A stretch of 64,000 nt of DNA from Ideonella dechloratans (GCF_021049305.1 NZ_CP088081.1:3596001-3660000), one strand, 5' to 3'. Shown: positions 9,418 to 20,465, counted from the stretch's first letter. Numbers and translations are program-made. The notes: a model not told the origin generated them from the letters alone.

Positions 9418-9713
9418 TCGATCACCTTGGGCACGAGGAACAGGCCGCCATCGACGGCCGGGGCGCTGCGCTGGTTGCGCTCGCGGTCGTTGCCTTCGGT
9501 GACGGCGTCCTCGCGCAGGCGCAGCTGCACGTCCATCACCGCCGACAGCGGGGTGTACAGGGGTTCGACACCGCTGGTGTCGACGGCGCTCATCTGCTCG
9601 ACGATGCCGAAGAAGTCGTTGAGCTGGGCCAGCATCGCGTCGGCCTCGGCACCGGAAAGCTCCAGGCGCGCCAGCTCGGCGATGCGGCTCACGTCCGCAG
9701 GGGTCAGGGCCAT
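9414..9713 (-). CDS. gatC: Asp-tRNA(Asn)/Glu-tRNA(Gln) amidotransferase subunit C
   Basis: 99 residues. Small structural subunit that wraps around GatA and stabilises it against Gat[20 protein letters not shown] at the N-terminus and [20 protein letters not shown] near the C-terminus are characteristic. The ATG at 9713 gives the normal N-terminus; an upstream ATG at 9764 would add 17 unlikely residues. It is the first gene of the gatCAB operon, divergent from mreB. Confidence 0.95.
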
Positions 9714-11116
<1,403 letters not shown>

Positions 11117-11155
11117 GACTTCGGCGGGCGCCTGGCGCGCCCCGGGACGACACCC

Positions 11156-12106
11156 ATGCCGCTCGGCACGCTCGACCGCAACCCGCCGCCGTTCTTCCAC
11201 CAGGGCCCCTCGGCCCTGTCGAGGCTGCTGCTGGCTGCCGCCCTGGCCATCTTCCTGATGGCCGCGGACCACCGCTTCGCGCTCATCCAGCCCCTGCGCA
11301 ACGCCCTGGCCACCGGCCTGCTGCCGGCGGTGCGTGTGCTCGGCCTGCCCGTGGCCCTGGTGGGCGGCAGTGCCGACTACATCGGCGGCCTGGACCAGGC
11401 CCTGGCCCGCAACCAGGCGCTGCAGCGCCAGCTGACCGCGCAGGCCGAGCAGACCAGCCGGGCCGAACGCCTGACCCAGGAGAACGCCCAGCTGCGCGGC
11501 CTGCTGGGCCTGCGCCCGGCCACCCCGCCCCGCAGCCAGGTGGCCGAAGTGCTCTACGAGGCCCCGGACCCCTACGTGCACAAGCTCTTCATCGACCGCG
11601 GCACGCAGCAAGGCGTGACCGAAGGCATGCCCGTGATGAACGAGCACGGCATCCTGGGCCAGGTGACCCGGGCCTACCTGCTGTCGTCCGAGGTGACGCT
11701 GCTGGCCGACCGCGACGCCACCATCCCGGTGCTCAACGCCCGCACCCAGCACCGCGCCGCCGCCTTCGGCTCCGGTGACGAGGGCCAGATGGAGCTGCGC
11801 TTCGTGGCCGCCAACGACGACGTGAAGGTGGGCGACACCCTGCTGACCAGCGGCGTGGATGGCATCTACCCGGCCGGCGTGCCGGTGGCCACGGTCACCT
11901 CCGTGAACCGCCAGGGCGAGGGCGGCTTCGCCCACATCGGCCTCAGCCCGGTGGCCAAGACCGGCGGCCTGCGCTTCGTGCTGCTGGTGGGGCCGGTGGA
12001 CAAGCAGGCCGACACCGCGGTGGCCGCGGCCGTGGCCGCCGCCAGTGCCGCGGCATCCGCCGCCTCGGCCGCCAGCGCCAACGAGTTCGGGAGTGCGCCG
12101 CGATGA
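11156..12106 (+). CDS. mreC: Rod-shape-determining protein MreC
   Basis: 316 residues. Periplasmic scaffold that links MreB and MreD to PBP2 and RodA. It has an N-terminal cytoplasmic segment, one membrane helix (LLLAAALAIFLMAAD, about residues 23-37), a coiled coil (about 80-118) and a beta-barrel domain with VLYEAPDPYVHKLFIDRG. The C-terminus is Ala/Ser-rich low complexity. It starts 39 bases after mreB and overlaps mreD by four bases (ATGA). Confidence 0.95.
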   Translation: MPLGTLDRNPPPFFHQGPSALSRLLLAAALAIFLMAADHRFALIQPLRNALATGLLPAVRVLGLPVALVGGSADYIGGLDQALARNQALQRQLTAQAEQTSRAERLTQENAQLRGLLGLRPATPPRSQVAEVLYEAPDPYVHKLFIDRGTQQGVTEGMPVMNEHGILGQVTRAYLLSSEVTLLADRDATIPVLNARTQHRAAAFGSGDEGQMELRFVAANDDVKVGDTLLTSGVDGIYPAGVPVATVTSVNRQGEGGFAHIGLSPVAKTGGLRFVLLVGPVDKQADTAVAAAVAAASAAASAASAASANEFGSAPR

Positions 12107-12627
12107 GCATCATGCCGCGGGGCGCGGACCAGTTGCTGCTGCCGGTCAACCCCTGGTTCCTGTGGGCCTCGATGCTGCTGGCGCTGGCTCTGAACCTGGT
12201 GCCCCTGGGCCCCACGCCCTGGATGCCCGACTTCGTGGCCCTGGTGCTGGTGTTCTGGAGCGTGCACCAGCCGCGCCGGGTGGGCATCACCACCGCCTTC
12301 TTCTTCGGCCTGCTGATGGACGTGCACCACGGCTCGCTGCTGGGCCAGCATGCGCTGGCCTACAGCCTGCTGGGCTTCTTCGGCATCGCCATCCACCGCC
12401 GGGTGCTGTGGTTCGGCCTGTCCGGCCAGATGGCCCAGGTGGCGCCCGCCTTCTTCGCAGCCACCCTGCTGACCCTGCTGGTGCGCGCGGTGGCGGGCGA
12501 CGGCTGGCCGGGCTGGAGCATGCTGGTCGCGCCGCTGGCCGAGACCTTGCTGTGGCCGGTGGCCAGCCTGGTGCTGCTGGCACCGCAGCGCCGCCCACCC
12601 GATCCCGACAAGAACCGCCCCCTGTGA
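12103..12627 (+). CDS. mreD: Rod-shape-determining membrane protein MreD
   Basis: 174 residues with five to six predicted membrane segments, starting MSIMPRGADQLLLPVNPWF. It contains the family-typical PDFVALVLVFW and a FFFGLLMDVHHGSLLGQHAL block. MreD sits in the inner membrane and connects MreC to the peptidoglycan synthases. Its start overlaps the mreC stop by four bases, and mrdA follows after 13 bases. Sequence conservation in this family is low; position and topology are the strongest evidence. Confidence 0.93.
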   Translation: MSIMPRGADQLLLPVNPWFLWASMLLALALNLVPLGPTPWMPDFVALVLVFWSVHQPRRVGITTAFFFGLLMDVHHGSLLGQHALAYSLLGFFGIAIHRRVLWFGLSGQMAQVAPAFFAATLLTLLVRAVAGDGWPGWSMLVAPLAETLLWPVASLVLLAPQRRPPDPDKNRPL

Positions 12628-12640
12628 GCCGGGTGCCCAC

Positions 12641-14767
12641 ATGACCGAGTTGCGCAACATCCAGCGGGAACTGGAGCGCTTCCGCTTCCGCCTGATCGCG
12701 GCGGCGGCCTTCGTGCTGCTGGGCTTCGGGCTGCTGATCGCCCGGCTGGTGGTGCTGCAGGTGGCCCGCCACGACGAACTCTCCACCCGGGCCGAGGCCA
12801 ACCGCATCGCGGTGCTGCCCATCGTGCCGCAGCGCGGCCGCATCCTGGACCGCAACGGCGTGGTGCTGGCCACCAACTACACCGCCTACACGCTGGAGAT
12901 CACCCCGTCCAAGGTCGGCAACCTGGAGCAGACCATCGACCAGCTGGCCCAGCTGATCGACATCCAGCCGCGCGATCGCAAGCGCTTCAAGCGGCAGATG
13001 GAGGAGAGCAAGAGCTTCGAGAGCCTGCCCATCCGCACCAAGCTGACCGACGAGGAGATGGCCCGCTTCCTCGCCCAGCGCTTCCGCTTCCCCGGCGTGG
13101 ACATCAAGGCGCGTCTGTTCCGCAACTACCCGCTGGGCGACACCGCCAGCCACCTGCTGGGCTACATCGGCCGCATCAACCAGGCCGAGAAGACCGCGAT
13201 GGAGGACTGGGACGAGGATCGCCAGGCGAATTACCGCGGCACCGAATACATCGGCAAGCTGGGGCTGGAGCAGAGCTACGAGGCCGAGCTGCACGGTCGC
13301 ACCGGCTATGAAGAGGTCGAGACCGCCGCCAGCGGCCGCGCGGTACGTCGTCTGAACAGCCACCCGCCCACCCCCGGCAACGAGCTGCACCTGTCGATCG
13401 ACATCAAGCTGCAGAACCTGGTGGAGCGGCTCTACGGGGACCGCCGCGGCGCCCTGGTGGCCATCGACCCGCGCAACGGCGAGGTGCTGGCCTTCGTTTC
13501 CAAGCCCACCTTCGACCCCAACCTCTTCGTCGACGGCATCGACTTCGACAGCTGGCGCGAGCTCAACGAGTCGATCGACAAGCCCCTGCTCAACCGGGCG
13601 CTGCGCGGCACCTACCCGCCGGGCTCCACCTTCAAGCCCTACATGGCGATGGCCGCGCTGGCCACCGGCAAGCGCGACCCCCACCTGGTCATCCAGGACA
13701 ACCTGAGCTACACCTTCGGCGGGCACACCTTCGGCAGCCCGGAAACCGACCGGGCCGGCCCCAAGGACATGCGGCTGGCCATCATCACCTCGTCCAACGT
13801 CTACTTCTACAGCCTGGCCGTGGAGATGGGCGTGGACCTGATCCACGACCAGCTCGAACCCTTCGGTTTCGGCCGCAAGACCGGCATCGACCTGGAGGGC
13901 GAAGTCACCGGCGTGCTGCCCTCCACCGAGTGGAAGCGGCGCACCTACAAGCGCCCCGAGCAGAAGCGGTGGTACCCGGGCGAGACGGTCTCGCTGGGCA
14001 TCGGCCAGGGCTACAACAACTTCACCATGACCCAGCTGGCCACGGCCATGGCCACGCTGAGCTCGGGCGGCCAGCGCTTCCAGCCCCGGCTGGTGCGCGA
14101 GGTCGAGGACGTGGTCTCCCGCGAGAAGCGCATCGTCTCCTCCGACGCACTGCCACCGCTGCCGCTCAAGCCGCAGGATGTGTCGCTGGTGCTCGACGCC
14201 ATGGTGGGCGTGGCCCAGCAGGGCACCTCCTCGCGCGTCTTTGCGGGCGCCCCCTATGTCAGCGGCGGCAAGACCGGCACGGCCCAGGCGGTGACCATGC
14301 GCGCCAACGAAAAGTACAGCGCAGCCCGGCTGGCCGAGCACCAGCGCGACCATTCGCTCTACATCGCCTTCGCGCCGCGCGACAACCCCCGGGTGGCACT
14401 GGCCGCCATCGTCGAGAACGCCGGCTGGGGATCGGCCGCCGCGGCGCCGATCGCCCGGCGCGTGCTGGATTACCTGCTGGCCGACCAGTACCCCAGCGAG
14501 GAAGACATCGCCCTGGTGCGCGAGGGCAAGTCCAGCGGGCCGCCGGTGGGCACCCCGCGCCGGGTGGAGGATGTGCCGCTGCCCAGCCAGACCCCGGTGG
14601 ACCTGCCGCTGGGACTGGTGCCCATGCCGGCTGCGGCTGCCAGCGGCGCATCCGTGGCAGCGCCTGCCTCTGCCGCCGTCTCCGGCACGGCGCCCCGTGC
14701 CGCCGCCTCCCACGCCGCGGCAGGCAGCGCCCCTGTCCGCGCAGCCGCACCAGGAGCCTCCCGATGA
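12641..14767 (+). CDS. mrdA: Penicillin-binding protein 2 (peptidoglycan transpeptidase)
   Basis: 708 residues. Class B PBP that crosslinks peptidoglycan for cell elongation with RodA. It has one N-terminal membrane helix, a dimerisation/pedestal domain (RGRILDRNGVVLATN), then the transpeptidase domain with the Ser nucleophile in PPGSTFKPYM, SSN (SxN) and SGGKTGTAQ (KTG). The last ~70 residues are an Ala/Pro/Ser-rich tail beyond the usual end, which makes it longer than E. coli PBP2 (633). It overlaps rodA by four bases (ATGA), so translation is coupled. Confidence 0.97.
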   Translation: MTELRNIQRELERFRFRLIAAAAFVLLGFGLLIARLVVLQVARHDELSTRAEANRIAVLPIVPQRGRILDRNGVVLATNYTAYTLEITPSKVGNLEQTIDQLAQLIDIQPRDRKRFKRQMEESKSFESLPIRTKLTDEEMARFLAQRFRFPGVDIKARLFRNYPLGDTASHLLGYIGRINQAEKTAMEDWDEDRQANYRGTEYIGKLGLEQSYEAELHGRTGYEEVETAASGRAVRRLNSHPPTPGNELHLSIDIKLQNLVERLYGDRRGALVAIDPRNGEVLAFVSKPTFDPNLFVDGIDFDSWRELNESIDKPLLNRALRGTYPPGSTFKPYMAMAALATGKRDPHLVIQDNLSYTFGGHTFGSPETDRAGPKDMRLAIITSSNVYFYSLAVEMGVDLIHDQLEPFGFGRKTGIDLEGEVTGVLPSTEWKRRTYKRPEQKRWYPGETVSLGIGQGYNNFTMTQLATAMATLSSGGQRFQPRLVREVEDVVSREKRIVSSDALPPLPLKPQDVSLVLDAMVGVAQQGTSSRVFAGAPYVSGGKTGTAQAVTMRANEKYSAARLAEHQRDHSLYIAFAPRDNPRVALAAIVENAGWGSAAAAPIARRVLDYLLADQYPSEEDIALVREGKSSGPPVGTPRRVEDVPLPSQTPVDLPLGLVPMPAAAASGASVAAPASAAVSGTAPRAAASHAAAGSAPVRAAAPGASR

Positions 14768-15918
14768 GCGTCGTGTTCGAACGTCCCTCGCTGTGGCGCC
14801 GCCTGCAGCCCATCTTCAGCGGCTTCGACCTGCCCTTGCTGGCGGGGCTGGTGGTGCTGGGCGTGATGGGCCTGATCACGATGTATTCGGCCGGTTACGA
14901 CAACGGCAGCCGCTTCGCCGACCACGGCCGCAACATGCTGCTGGGGCTGGGTATCCTGTTCGTGGTGGCCCAGGTGCCGCCGCAGCGCCTGGCCCAGTTG
15001 GCCGTGCCGCTGTATTCGCTGGGCGTGGCCCTGCTGCTGGCCACCGCCCTGTTCGGGATCACCAAGAAGGGCGCCACCCGCTGGCTCAATGTCGGGGTGG
15101 TCATCCAGCCCAGCGAACTGATGAAGATCGCCATGCCGCTGATGCTGGCCTGGTGGTTCCAGAAGCGCGAAGGCCAGCTGCGGGCCCTGGACTTCGCCGC
15201 CGCCGCCCTGCTGCTGCTGGTGCCGGTGGGGCTGGTGGTCAAGCAGCCGGACCTGGGCACGGCCATCCTGATCCTCTCGGGCGGGCTCTACATCATCTAC
15301 TTCGCCGGCCTGTCCTGGAAGCTGATCCTGCCCGTGCTGCTGGCTGGCGCGGTGGCGGTCACGGCCATCGTGCTGTCGGCCGACCGCATCTGCCAGGACG
15401 ACGTGACCTGGCCGCTGCTGCGCGAATACCAGAAACACCGGGTCTGCACCCTGCTGGATCCGACCACCGATCCGCTGGGCAAGGGCTTCCACATCATCCA
15501 GGGCATGATCGCGATCGGTTCCGGCGGCGTCACCGGCAAGGGCTTCATGCAGGGCACCCAGACCCACCTGGAATTCATTCCCGAACGCACGACCGACTTC
15601 GTGTTCGCCGCCTTCGCCGAGGAGTTCGGCCTGATCGGCGCGCTGGCCCTGATCACCGCCTTCACCTTCGTACTCGCGCGCGGCCTGCTGATCGCCAATT
15701 CAGCACCCACCGTCTTCTCGCGCCTGCTGGCCGGGGCGCTGACGATGAGCTTCTTCACCTATGCGATGGTGAACATGGGCATGGTCAGCGGCATCCTGCC
15801 AGTGGTGGGCATTCCGCTGCCCTTCATCAGCTATGGCGGCACCGCCATGGTGACGCTGGGCCTCGCCCTGGGCATGCTGATGTCCATCGCCAAGAGCCGG
15901 CGGCTGATCCAGACCTGA
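14764..15918 (+). CDS. rodA: Peptidoglycan glycosyltransferase RodA
   Basis: 384 residues, SEDS family, with about ten membrane segments. RodA polymerises lipid II into glycan strands together with PBP2. Visible are the conserved KQPDLGTAI and GGVTGKGFMQGTQTHLEFIPE regions (the latter includes the catalytic loop) and the C-terminal ISYGGTAMVTLGLALGML. The ATG at 14764 overlaps the mrdA stop. It is the last gene of the cluster, followed by a hairpin at 15933. Confidence 0.97.
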   Translation: MSVVFERPSLWRRLQPIFSGFDLPLLAGLVVLGVMGLITMYSAGYDNGSRFADHGRNMLLGLGILFVVAQVPPQRLAQLAVPLYSLGVALLLATALFGITKKGATRWLNVGVVIQPSELMKIAMPLMLAWWFQKREGQLRALDFAAAALLLLVPVGLVVKQPDLGTAILILSGGLYIIYFAGLSWKLILPVLLAGAVAVTAIVLSADRICQDDVTWPLLREYQKHRVCTLLDPTTDPLGKGFHIIQGMIAIGSGGVTGKGFMQGTQTHLEFIPERTTDFVFAAFAEEFGLIGALALITAFTFVLARGLLIANSAPTVFSRLLAGALTMSFFTYAMVNMGMVSGILPVVGIPLPFISYGGTAMVTLGLALGMLMSIAKSRRLIQT

Positions 15919-15932
15919 GCCCGGATGGAAAA

Positions 15933-15952
15933 AGGGCTCCCGCGGGAGCCCT
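15933..15952. terminator. Hairpin terminator between rodA and a convergent gene
   Basis: The 8-bp stem AGGGCTCC / GGAGCCCT with a CGCG loop is preceded by an A-run (a T-run on the minus strand) and followed by GCTTCG. It fits a terminator best for the minus-strand gene ending at 15974, and possibly also for rodA. Confidence 0.55.
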
Positions 15953-15973
15953 GCTTCGACCCATGGCCGGCCT

Positions 15974-16753
15974 TCAGTTGCTGTGCTGACAGCCCGGCGC
16001 GGAAGTCGATGCCGCCAGCATGTTCTCCAGCAGCGGCTTGGCGTCCCAGCCGTGGTCCCAGGCGTACTCCAGCGTCAGGCCGCTGGCGATCACGCGCCCC
16101 TGCTTCCAGCAGTAGTCCACGAGGGTCGAGTTCCCCACGGTGTCGGTCAGGATGGTCTTGATCGGCGGCTGGACCATCAGGGCGTTCTGGCTGGCCGCGC
16201 TGCCGTTGATGGTGGAGGGCACCCCCTTCATCAGCGGCCACTTGGGGCGAACGGCCACGTCCAGATCGTCACGCGCGTTGAACGAGGCCACCATCTTGGG
16301 CAACACCCCGGTGAACCGCCCGTTGTTCCAGCCGTGGTCGGCCACATGGAACTCGAGGGTGCGAGGCCCGGTCTTCACCCAGTGGTTGATCCGGCCCATC
16401 TGCGCCTTCAAGGTGTCGTAGAAGGACTGCGGCTGATCACTGGCGACGATGATCACCGAATACTGGTCCAGCCCGATGTCGGACATCGCAGCCAGCGCGT
16501 CGGCGGTGGCGGTGGCAAAAGCCACACCCAGGTTGTTGAGGATGGTCTCATTGGCCACCGACCCCCAGGGCTGCGTTTCCTGCAGCAACAGCACGGTGGG
16601 GGGCGTCAGCTGGGCCGCCGTGGAAACCACGGGAGCAGCGCGCAAGGCATCCGCCTGAGGCGGGCGCTGCGTGGTGACGGCCGCCGATGCAGCAAGAACC
16701 GGCGTCGACAAGATCAGGGCCAACAGACTGCGGCGAACTCTGGCGTTCTTCAT
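15974..16753 (-). CDS. Secreted protein of unknown function, tandem paralog A
   Basis: 259 residues with a cleavable signal peptide (RRSLLALILSTPVLAASA). The mature part alternates strands and helices and looks like a class I glutamine-amidotransferase-like Rossmann fold: PPTVLLLQE, ILNNLGVAFA, YSVIIVASDQPQ, LEFHVADHGWNNG, LVDYCWKQGRVIASG. The canonical amidotransferase triad is not evident. Two cysteines (YCW and APGCQH at the C-terminus) could form a disulfide. By eye it is about 60% identical to the next gene upstream (17147-17932), so this is a tandem duplication. The ATG at 16753 has AGAGGA upstream. Function unknown. Confidence 0.75.
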   Translation of the reverse strand: MKNARVRRSLLALILSTPVLAASAAVTTQRPPQADALRAAPVVSTAAQLTPPTVLLLQETQPWGSVANETILNNLGVAFATATADALAAMSDIGLDQYSVIIVASDQPQSFYDTLKAQMGRINHWVKTGPRTLEFHVADHGWNNGRFTGVLPKMVASFNARDDLDVAVRPKWPLMKGVPSTINGSAASQNALMVQPPIKTILTDTVGNSTLVDYCWKQGRVIASGLTLEYAWDHGWDAKPLLENMLAASTSAPGCQHSN

Positions 16754-17146
16754 GAGGAGATCCTCTGGCGGGGAAAGCGTGATCCAAGGGAGCCATCTGA
16801 CTGCAGACGGACTCTCGTTCACCCTTGAACCGTCAGCAATCGTAGAAATCCCCCCCTGAACCGGCCATCCCTACAAGGGAGGAGCCGTCCACTGACGATG
16901 GGAGCCTGCACAACCGAAAGCCGGGCCCCCCGGCAAACGCCAGCGGCCCGGATGATCCTGCACGCATTCCTCATGCGTCAGCCTGCCGGAGACGTGAGTC
17001 AGCCGCATACCCATAGGGGAATCTCCCCCGACTCGGAACAGATCACCGCCCGGCTGTGTCGGGCAAGGCGCCCGCACACGCCTGGCATTCTCCTCCGAGC
17101 GCGCCCCCGACCTGTCCTTCTTGCACAGGCAGGCGGGCGCTGTGGC
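16754..17146. other. Spacer between the two secreted paralogs
   Basis: No gene is supported in these 393 bases. The segment is long enough for each paralog to have its own promoter. I see no clear terminator or conserved box. Confidence 0.3.
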
Positions 17147-17932
17147 TCACTGCGGGTCCTTGTGCTGACAACCCGGCGCCGAGGTCGATGCGGCAATCAG
17201 GTTCTCGAGCACCTTGGCGGCATCCCAGCCGAGGTCGTGGGCGATCTCCAGGGTCAGCCCGGTGGCGATCACACGACCCTGCTTCCAGCAGTAGTCCACC
17301 AGGGTCGGGTTGCCCGCCGTGTCGGTGACGATGGTCTTGATCGGGGCCTCGACATTCAGGCCCTTGTGGCTGGCCCAGCTGCCGCTCAGGGTGGTGGGCA
17401 CGCCCTTCATCAGGGACCACTTCGGACGCACCACCATGTTGGTGAGGTCATGGGCGTCGTAGGTCGTCACGCCCTTGGGCAGGGTGCCGGAGAAGGTTCC
17501 CCCGTTCCAGCCGTTGTCCGCCGCATGGAATTCCAGCGTGCGCGCACCCGTCTTGACCCACTTGCCCAGCTTGCCCATCTGGTCCTTCAGGACGTCATAG
17601 AAGGCCTGCGGCTGATCGCTGGAGACGATCACCACGGCGTACGGATCCAGGGCCTCGGCGGGCATGGCCGCCAGCTCCGCAGACGAGACCGTCGCGAAGG
17701 CCACGCCCAGGTTGTTCAGGATGGTCTCGTTGGCCGAGCTGTCCCAGGGCGCCACGTCTTGCAGCAGCATCACCGTGGGGGTCGCGAACTGGGCAGCGCT
17801 GGAAGCCGCCGGCTGGGCCCGCAGGGCATCGGGGTGCACCGGACGCTGGGTCGAGGTGGCGGCCAGGGCGCTCGCGCCGATCATGGCCAGGGTCATTGCC
17901 GACAGCGCGCCGCGGAAGACTGCTTTGTTCAT
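17147..17932 (-). CDS. Secreted protein of unknown function, tandem paralog B
   Basis: 261 residues, paralog of the product of 15974-16753, with a signal peptide (ALSAMTLAMIGASALAA) and the same landmarks: STQRP just after the cleavage site, ANETILNNLGVAFAT, YAVVIVSSDQPQ, LEFHAADNGWNGG, TLVDYCWKQGRVIATG and a C-terminal STSAPGCQH. The main differences are in the loop after the HGWN/NGWN block and in YAWDHGWD versus IAHDLGWD. The start at 17932 has a purine-rich AAAGG stretch upstream. It lies downstream of a two-component system on the same strand, with a 169-base gap. No function is known to me. Confidence 0.75.
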   Translation of the reverse strand: MNKAVFRGALSAMTLAMIGASALAATSTQRPVHPDALRAQPAASSAAQFATPTVMLLQDVAPWDSSANETILNNLGVAFATVSSAELAAMPAEALDPYAVVIVSSDQPQAFYDVLKDQMGKLGKWVKTGARTLEFHAADNGWNGGTFSGTLPKGVTTYDAHDLTNMVVRPKWSLMKGVPTTLSGSWASHKGLNVEAPIKTIVTDTAGNPTLVDYCWKQGRVIATGLTLEIAHDLGWDAAKVLENLIAASTSAPGCQHKDPQ

Positions 17933-18101
17933 GGGGAGTTCCTTTTTTTTGGTTGTGGTGTGCACGCATGCCCCTCGCCTCCTCGAGAGAGGGGCCCGCA
18001 TGCGCGGCGGCGATGATCTCCTCCACGCTTCTTCGGCGTCATCCTCCTCACAGATGAACGCCCCTTCGGCAGGGCGCAAGGCAAGGCGCCCCAGCGCGAG
18101 C

Positions 18102-19592
18102 TCAACCTTCCCTGGCGGCAGTGAAGCGCACGGTGAACACCGTGCCGGGGCGCTCACCCGGGGGCACCGGCCCGCCACTCCAGGCATTCTCGATGTCCAC
18201 CGTCGCGCCATGGCGCTCGGCAATCTCCTTGACGATGGCCAGTCCCAGGCCGCTGCCGTCGACATCGGTGCCCAGGGCCCGGTAGAAGGGCTGGAAGACC
18301 TGCTCTCGCTCGGCCGACGGGATGCCCGGCCCGTTGTCCTCCACCTGCAGCGCCACCACCTGCCCGAAGGGATCGGGCACCACCCGCACCGTCACCGTGC
18401 CCTCGGCCGGCGTGTACTGCAAGGCGTTGTCCACCAGGTTGCGCACCATCTCGCGCACCAGCAGCGGCTGGCCCATCAGCCGAGGCATGGGGTCACCCGG
18501 GGCCGGCCCCTCATAGCCCAGGTCGATGCGCTTGTCCAAGGCCTTGGGCACGAAGTCCTGCACCGTTTCGGTGGCGATGTCGGCCAGATCGAAGGGCAGC
18601 TGCCGGCGCGACTGCTCCTCGTCCTCGGCCCGGGCCATGGACAGCAGCTGGTTGACCATGTGGGCCGCCCGCTGGCTGGACAGGGCGATCTGGGCCAGGC
18701 TGCGGCGCACGGTCTGGGCGTCGCCGCCGGCGTCGATCTCGCGCTGCGCCAGTTCGGCCTGCATGCGCAGCCCGGCCAGCGGCGTCTTGAGCTGGTGGGC
18801 CGCGTCGGCCAGGAAGTGCTTCTGCGCCCCCACCGACTGGTCCAGCCGGCCCAGCAGGTCGTTGATGGAGCGCACCAGCGGGGCCACCTCTTCGGGCGCC
18901 TCCAGTTCGTCGATGGGGCTGAGGTCGTGGCTCTCGCGGCGGCGGATGCGCTGCTGCAACTCGTTGAGCGGCGCGATGCCGCGTGCCAGCGCAAACCACA
19001 CCAGCAGCACCGCCACCGGCAGGATCACGAACTGGGGCAGGATCACCCCCTTGATGATCTCGGTGGCCAGCCGTGAGCGCTTGCCCTGCGTCTCGGCCAC
19101 CTGCACCAGCGCGATCGGCGAGCTGCCACCGGCCTCTGCCGCAGGCCGCAGCATGGCCACCCGCACTGGCTCGCTGAACACCTCGGCATCGCGCCAGACC
19201 ACCTCGCCCACCGGCAGAGACTCGTCGACCGGTACGGGGATCTCACCGTCGCCGGCCAGCAGACGCCCCTGCCCGTCCATCACCTGGAAATAGACCTTGT
19301 CCACCTCGTCGCCGCGCAGCAGCACTGCCGTGGGCTCCGGCAGGGGCACCGGCAGATCGGTGGGGTGGTCCGCCAACTCCAGCGCCACCTGGCGCGAGAT
19401 CACCCGCGCCAGCTGGGCCAGGTCGCGGTCATAGGGACGCGCTGCGATGTTCTGCGCCACCAACCAGGTCAGGGCCACGCTCATCGGCCACAGCAGCAGC
19501 AAGGGCGCCAGCATCCAGTCCAGGATCTCGCCGAACAGCGAGCGCTGCTCGCGCGGAGCACTGGAGCGGCGAACGGACGAAAGCAGCCTCAT
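18102..19592 (-). CDS. Sensor histidine kinase, TctE/QseC-like
   Basis: 496 residues. Membrane sensor with two helices (about residues 28-48 and 200-220) that flank a periplasmic 2CSK_N-type domain. A HAMP-like stretch follows, then the phosphoacceptor motif FLADAAHQLKTPLAGL and the ATPase motifs NLVDNALQYTP, DNGPGIP and GSGLGLAIVKEIAERHGA. It should autophosphorylate on His and pass phosphate to the regulator encoded just upstream (gap 62 bases, same strand). TctE homologs sense tricarboxylates; the true ligand here is unknown, since no transporter gene is adjacent. Confidence 0.9.
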   Translation of the reverse strand: MRLLSSVRRSSAPREQRSLFGEILDWMLAPLLLLWPMSVALTWLVAQNIAARPYDRDLAQLARVISRQVALELADHPTDLPVPLPEPTAVLLRGDEVDKVYFQVMDGQGRLLAGDGEIPVPVDESLPVGEVVWRDAEVFSEPVRVAMLRPAAEAGGSSPIALVQVAETQGKRSRLATEIIKGVILPQFVILPVAVLLVWFALARGIAPLNELQQRIRRRESHDLSPIDELEAPEEVAPLVRSINDLLGRLDQSVGAQKHFLADAAHQLKTPLAGLRMQAELAQREIDAGGDAQTVRRSLAQIALSSQRAAHMVNQLLSMARAEDEEQSRRQLPFDLADIATETVQDFVPKALDKRIDLGYEGPAPGDPMPRLMGQPLLVREMVRNLVDNALQYTPAEGTVTVRVVPDPFGQVVALQVEDNGPGIPSAEREQVFQPFYRALGTDVDGSGLGLAIVKEIAERHGATVDIENAWSGGPVPPGERPGTVFTVRFTAAREG

Positions 19593-19654
19593 GGTGCGAG
19601 CAGCCTAGGCCAGGCGCCTGACGCCGTGCTGGCGCAGCGCGCCCGCGCCCGCCC

Positions 19655-20326
19655 TCAACCGGGAATCTTTTCCAGGCAATAGCCCAGCCCGCGCACCGTG
19701 GCAATGCGCACCGGGCCGTGCTCGATCTTCTTGCGCAGCCGGTGGATGTAGACCTCGATGGCGTTGTTGCTGACCTCTTCGCCCCATTCGCACAGCCGGG
19801 CCACCAGCTGGTCCTTGCTGACCAGGCGACCGGCGCGCTGCAGCAGCACCTCCAGCAGGCTGATCTCCCGCGCGGAGAGGTCGATCATCTGGTCATTCAG
19901 ATAGGCCACCCGCCCCGTGGCGTCGAAGCTCAGCGGCCCATGCTTGATCACGCTGGAGGCGGTGCCCAGGCCGCGCCGGGTGAGGGCCCGCACCCGCGCC
20001 TCGAGCTCCTGCAGGGAGAAGGGTTTGGCCATGAAGTCGTCGGCCCCCAGGTCCAGGCCCTTGACCCGCTGCTCGACCGAATCGGCGGCGGTGAGGATCA
20101 GCACTGGCGTGACGCAACCGCGGGCACGCATGCGCCGCAGCACCTCCAGGCCATGCAGCTTGGGCAGACCCAGGTCCAGGATCACCAGATCGAACTCATG
20201 GGCCGCCAGCGCGGCATCGGCTTCGGAGCCGGTGCCCACCTGATCGACCGCATAGCCCGTCCCGCGCAGCGAACGCAGCAAACCGTCCGCCAGCACCTGG
20301 TCATCTTCGGCAATCAGGATACGCAT
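19655..20326 (-). CDS. OmpR-family response regulator, TctD/QseB-like
   Basis: 223 residues. The receiver domain has the acidic pair AEDD, the phosphoacceptor Asp51 in VILDLGLPK, a switch Thr in ILTAAD and the Lys of MAKPF. The C-terminal winged helix has [21 protein letters not shown] and [15 protein letters not shown]. It is a DNA-binding transcription regulator and the first gene of the pair with the histidine kinase. Target genes are not evident; the secreted paralogs downstream on the same strand are candidates by position only. Confidence 0.92.
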   Translation of the reverse strand: MRILIAEDDQVLADGLLRSLRGTGYAVDQVGTGSEADAALAAHEFDLVILDLGLPKLHGLEVLRRMRARGCVTPVLILTAADSVEQRVKGLDLGADDFMAKPFSLQELEARVRALTRRGLGTASSVIKHGPLSFDATGRVAYLNDQMIDLSAREISLLEVLLQRAGRLVSKDQLVARLCEWGEEVSNNAIEVYIHRLRKKIEHGPVRIATVRGLGYCLEKIPG

Positions 20327-20412
20327 GCTCTCTCTCCTGGGAGGGGATTCTAGGCAGTCGCCGGTGCGGTCCCGCGACGAACCGCTCGGCTCATCCAGTT
20401 CTCCTCAAAAAA

Positions 20413-20432
20413 TACTGTACGAATATCCAGCC
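20413..20432 (+). promoter_or_regulatory. LexA (SOS) box-like operator in the recA promoter
   Basis: TACTGTACGAATATCCAGCC fits CTGT-N8-ACAG with one mismatch (CCAG for ACAG). It lies 34-53 bases before the recA ATG and is followed by a CATAAT -10-like hexamer at 20438-20443. This places LexA repression over the promoter, as expected for recA. Confidence 0.65.
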
Positions 20433-20465
20433 TCTGCCATAATGGCCCGAACTGAGGAGAACCGC

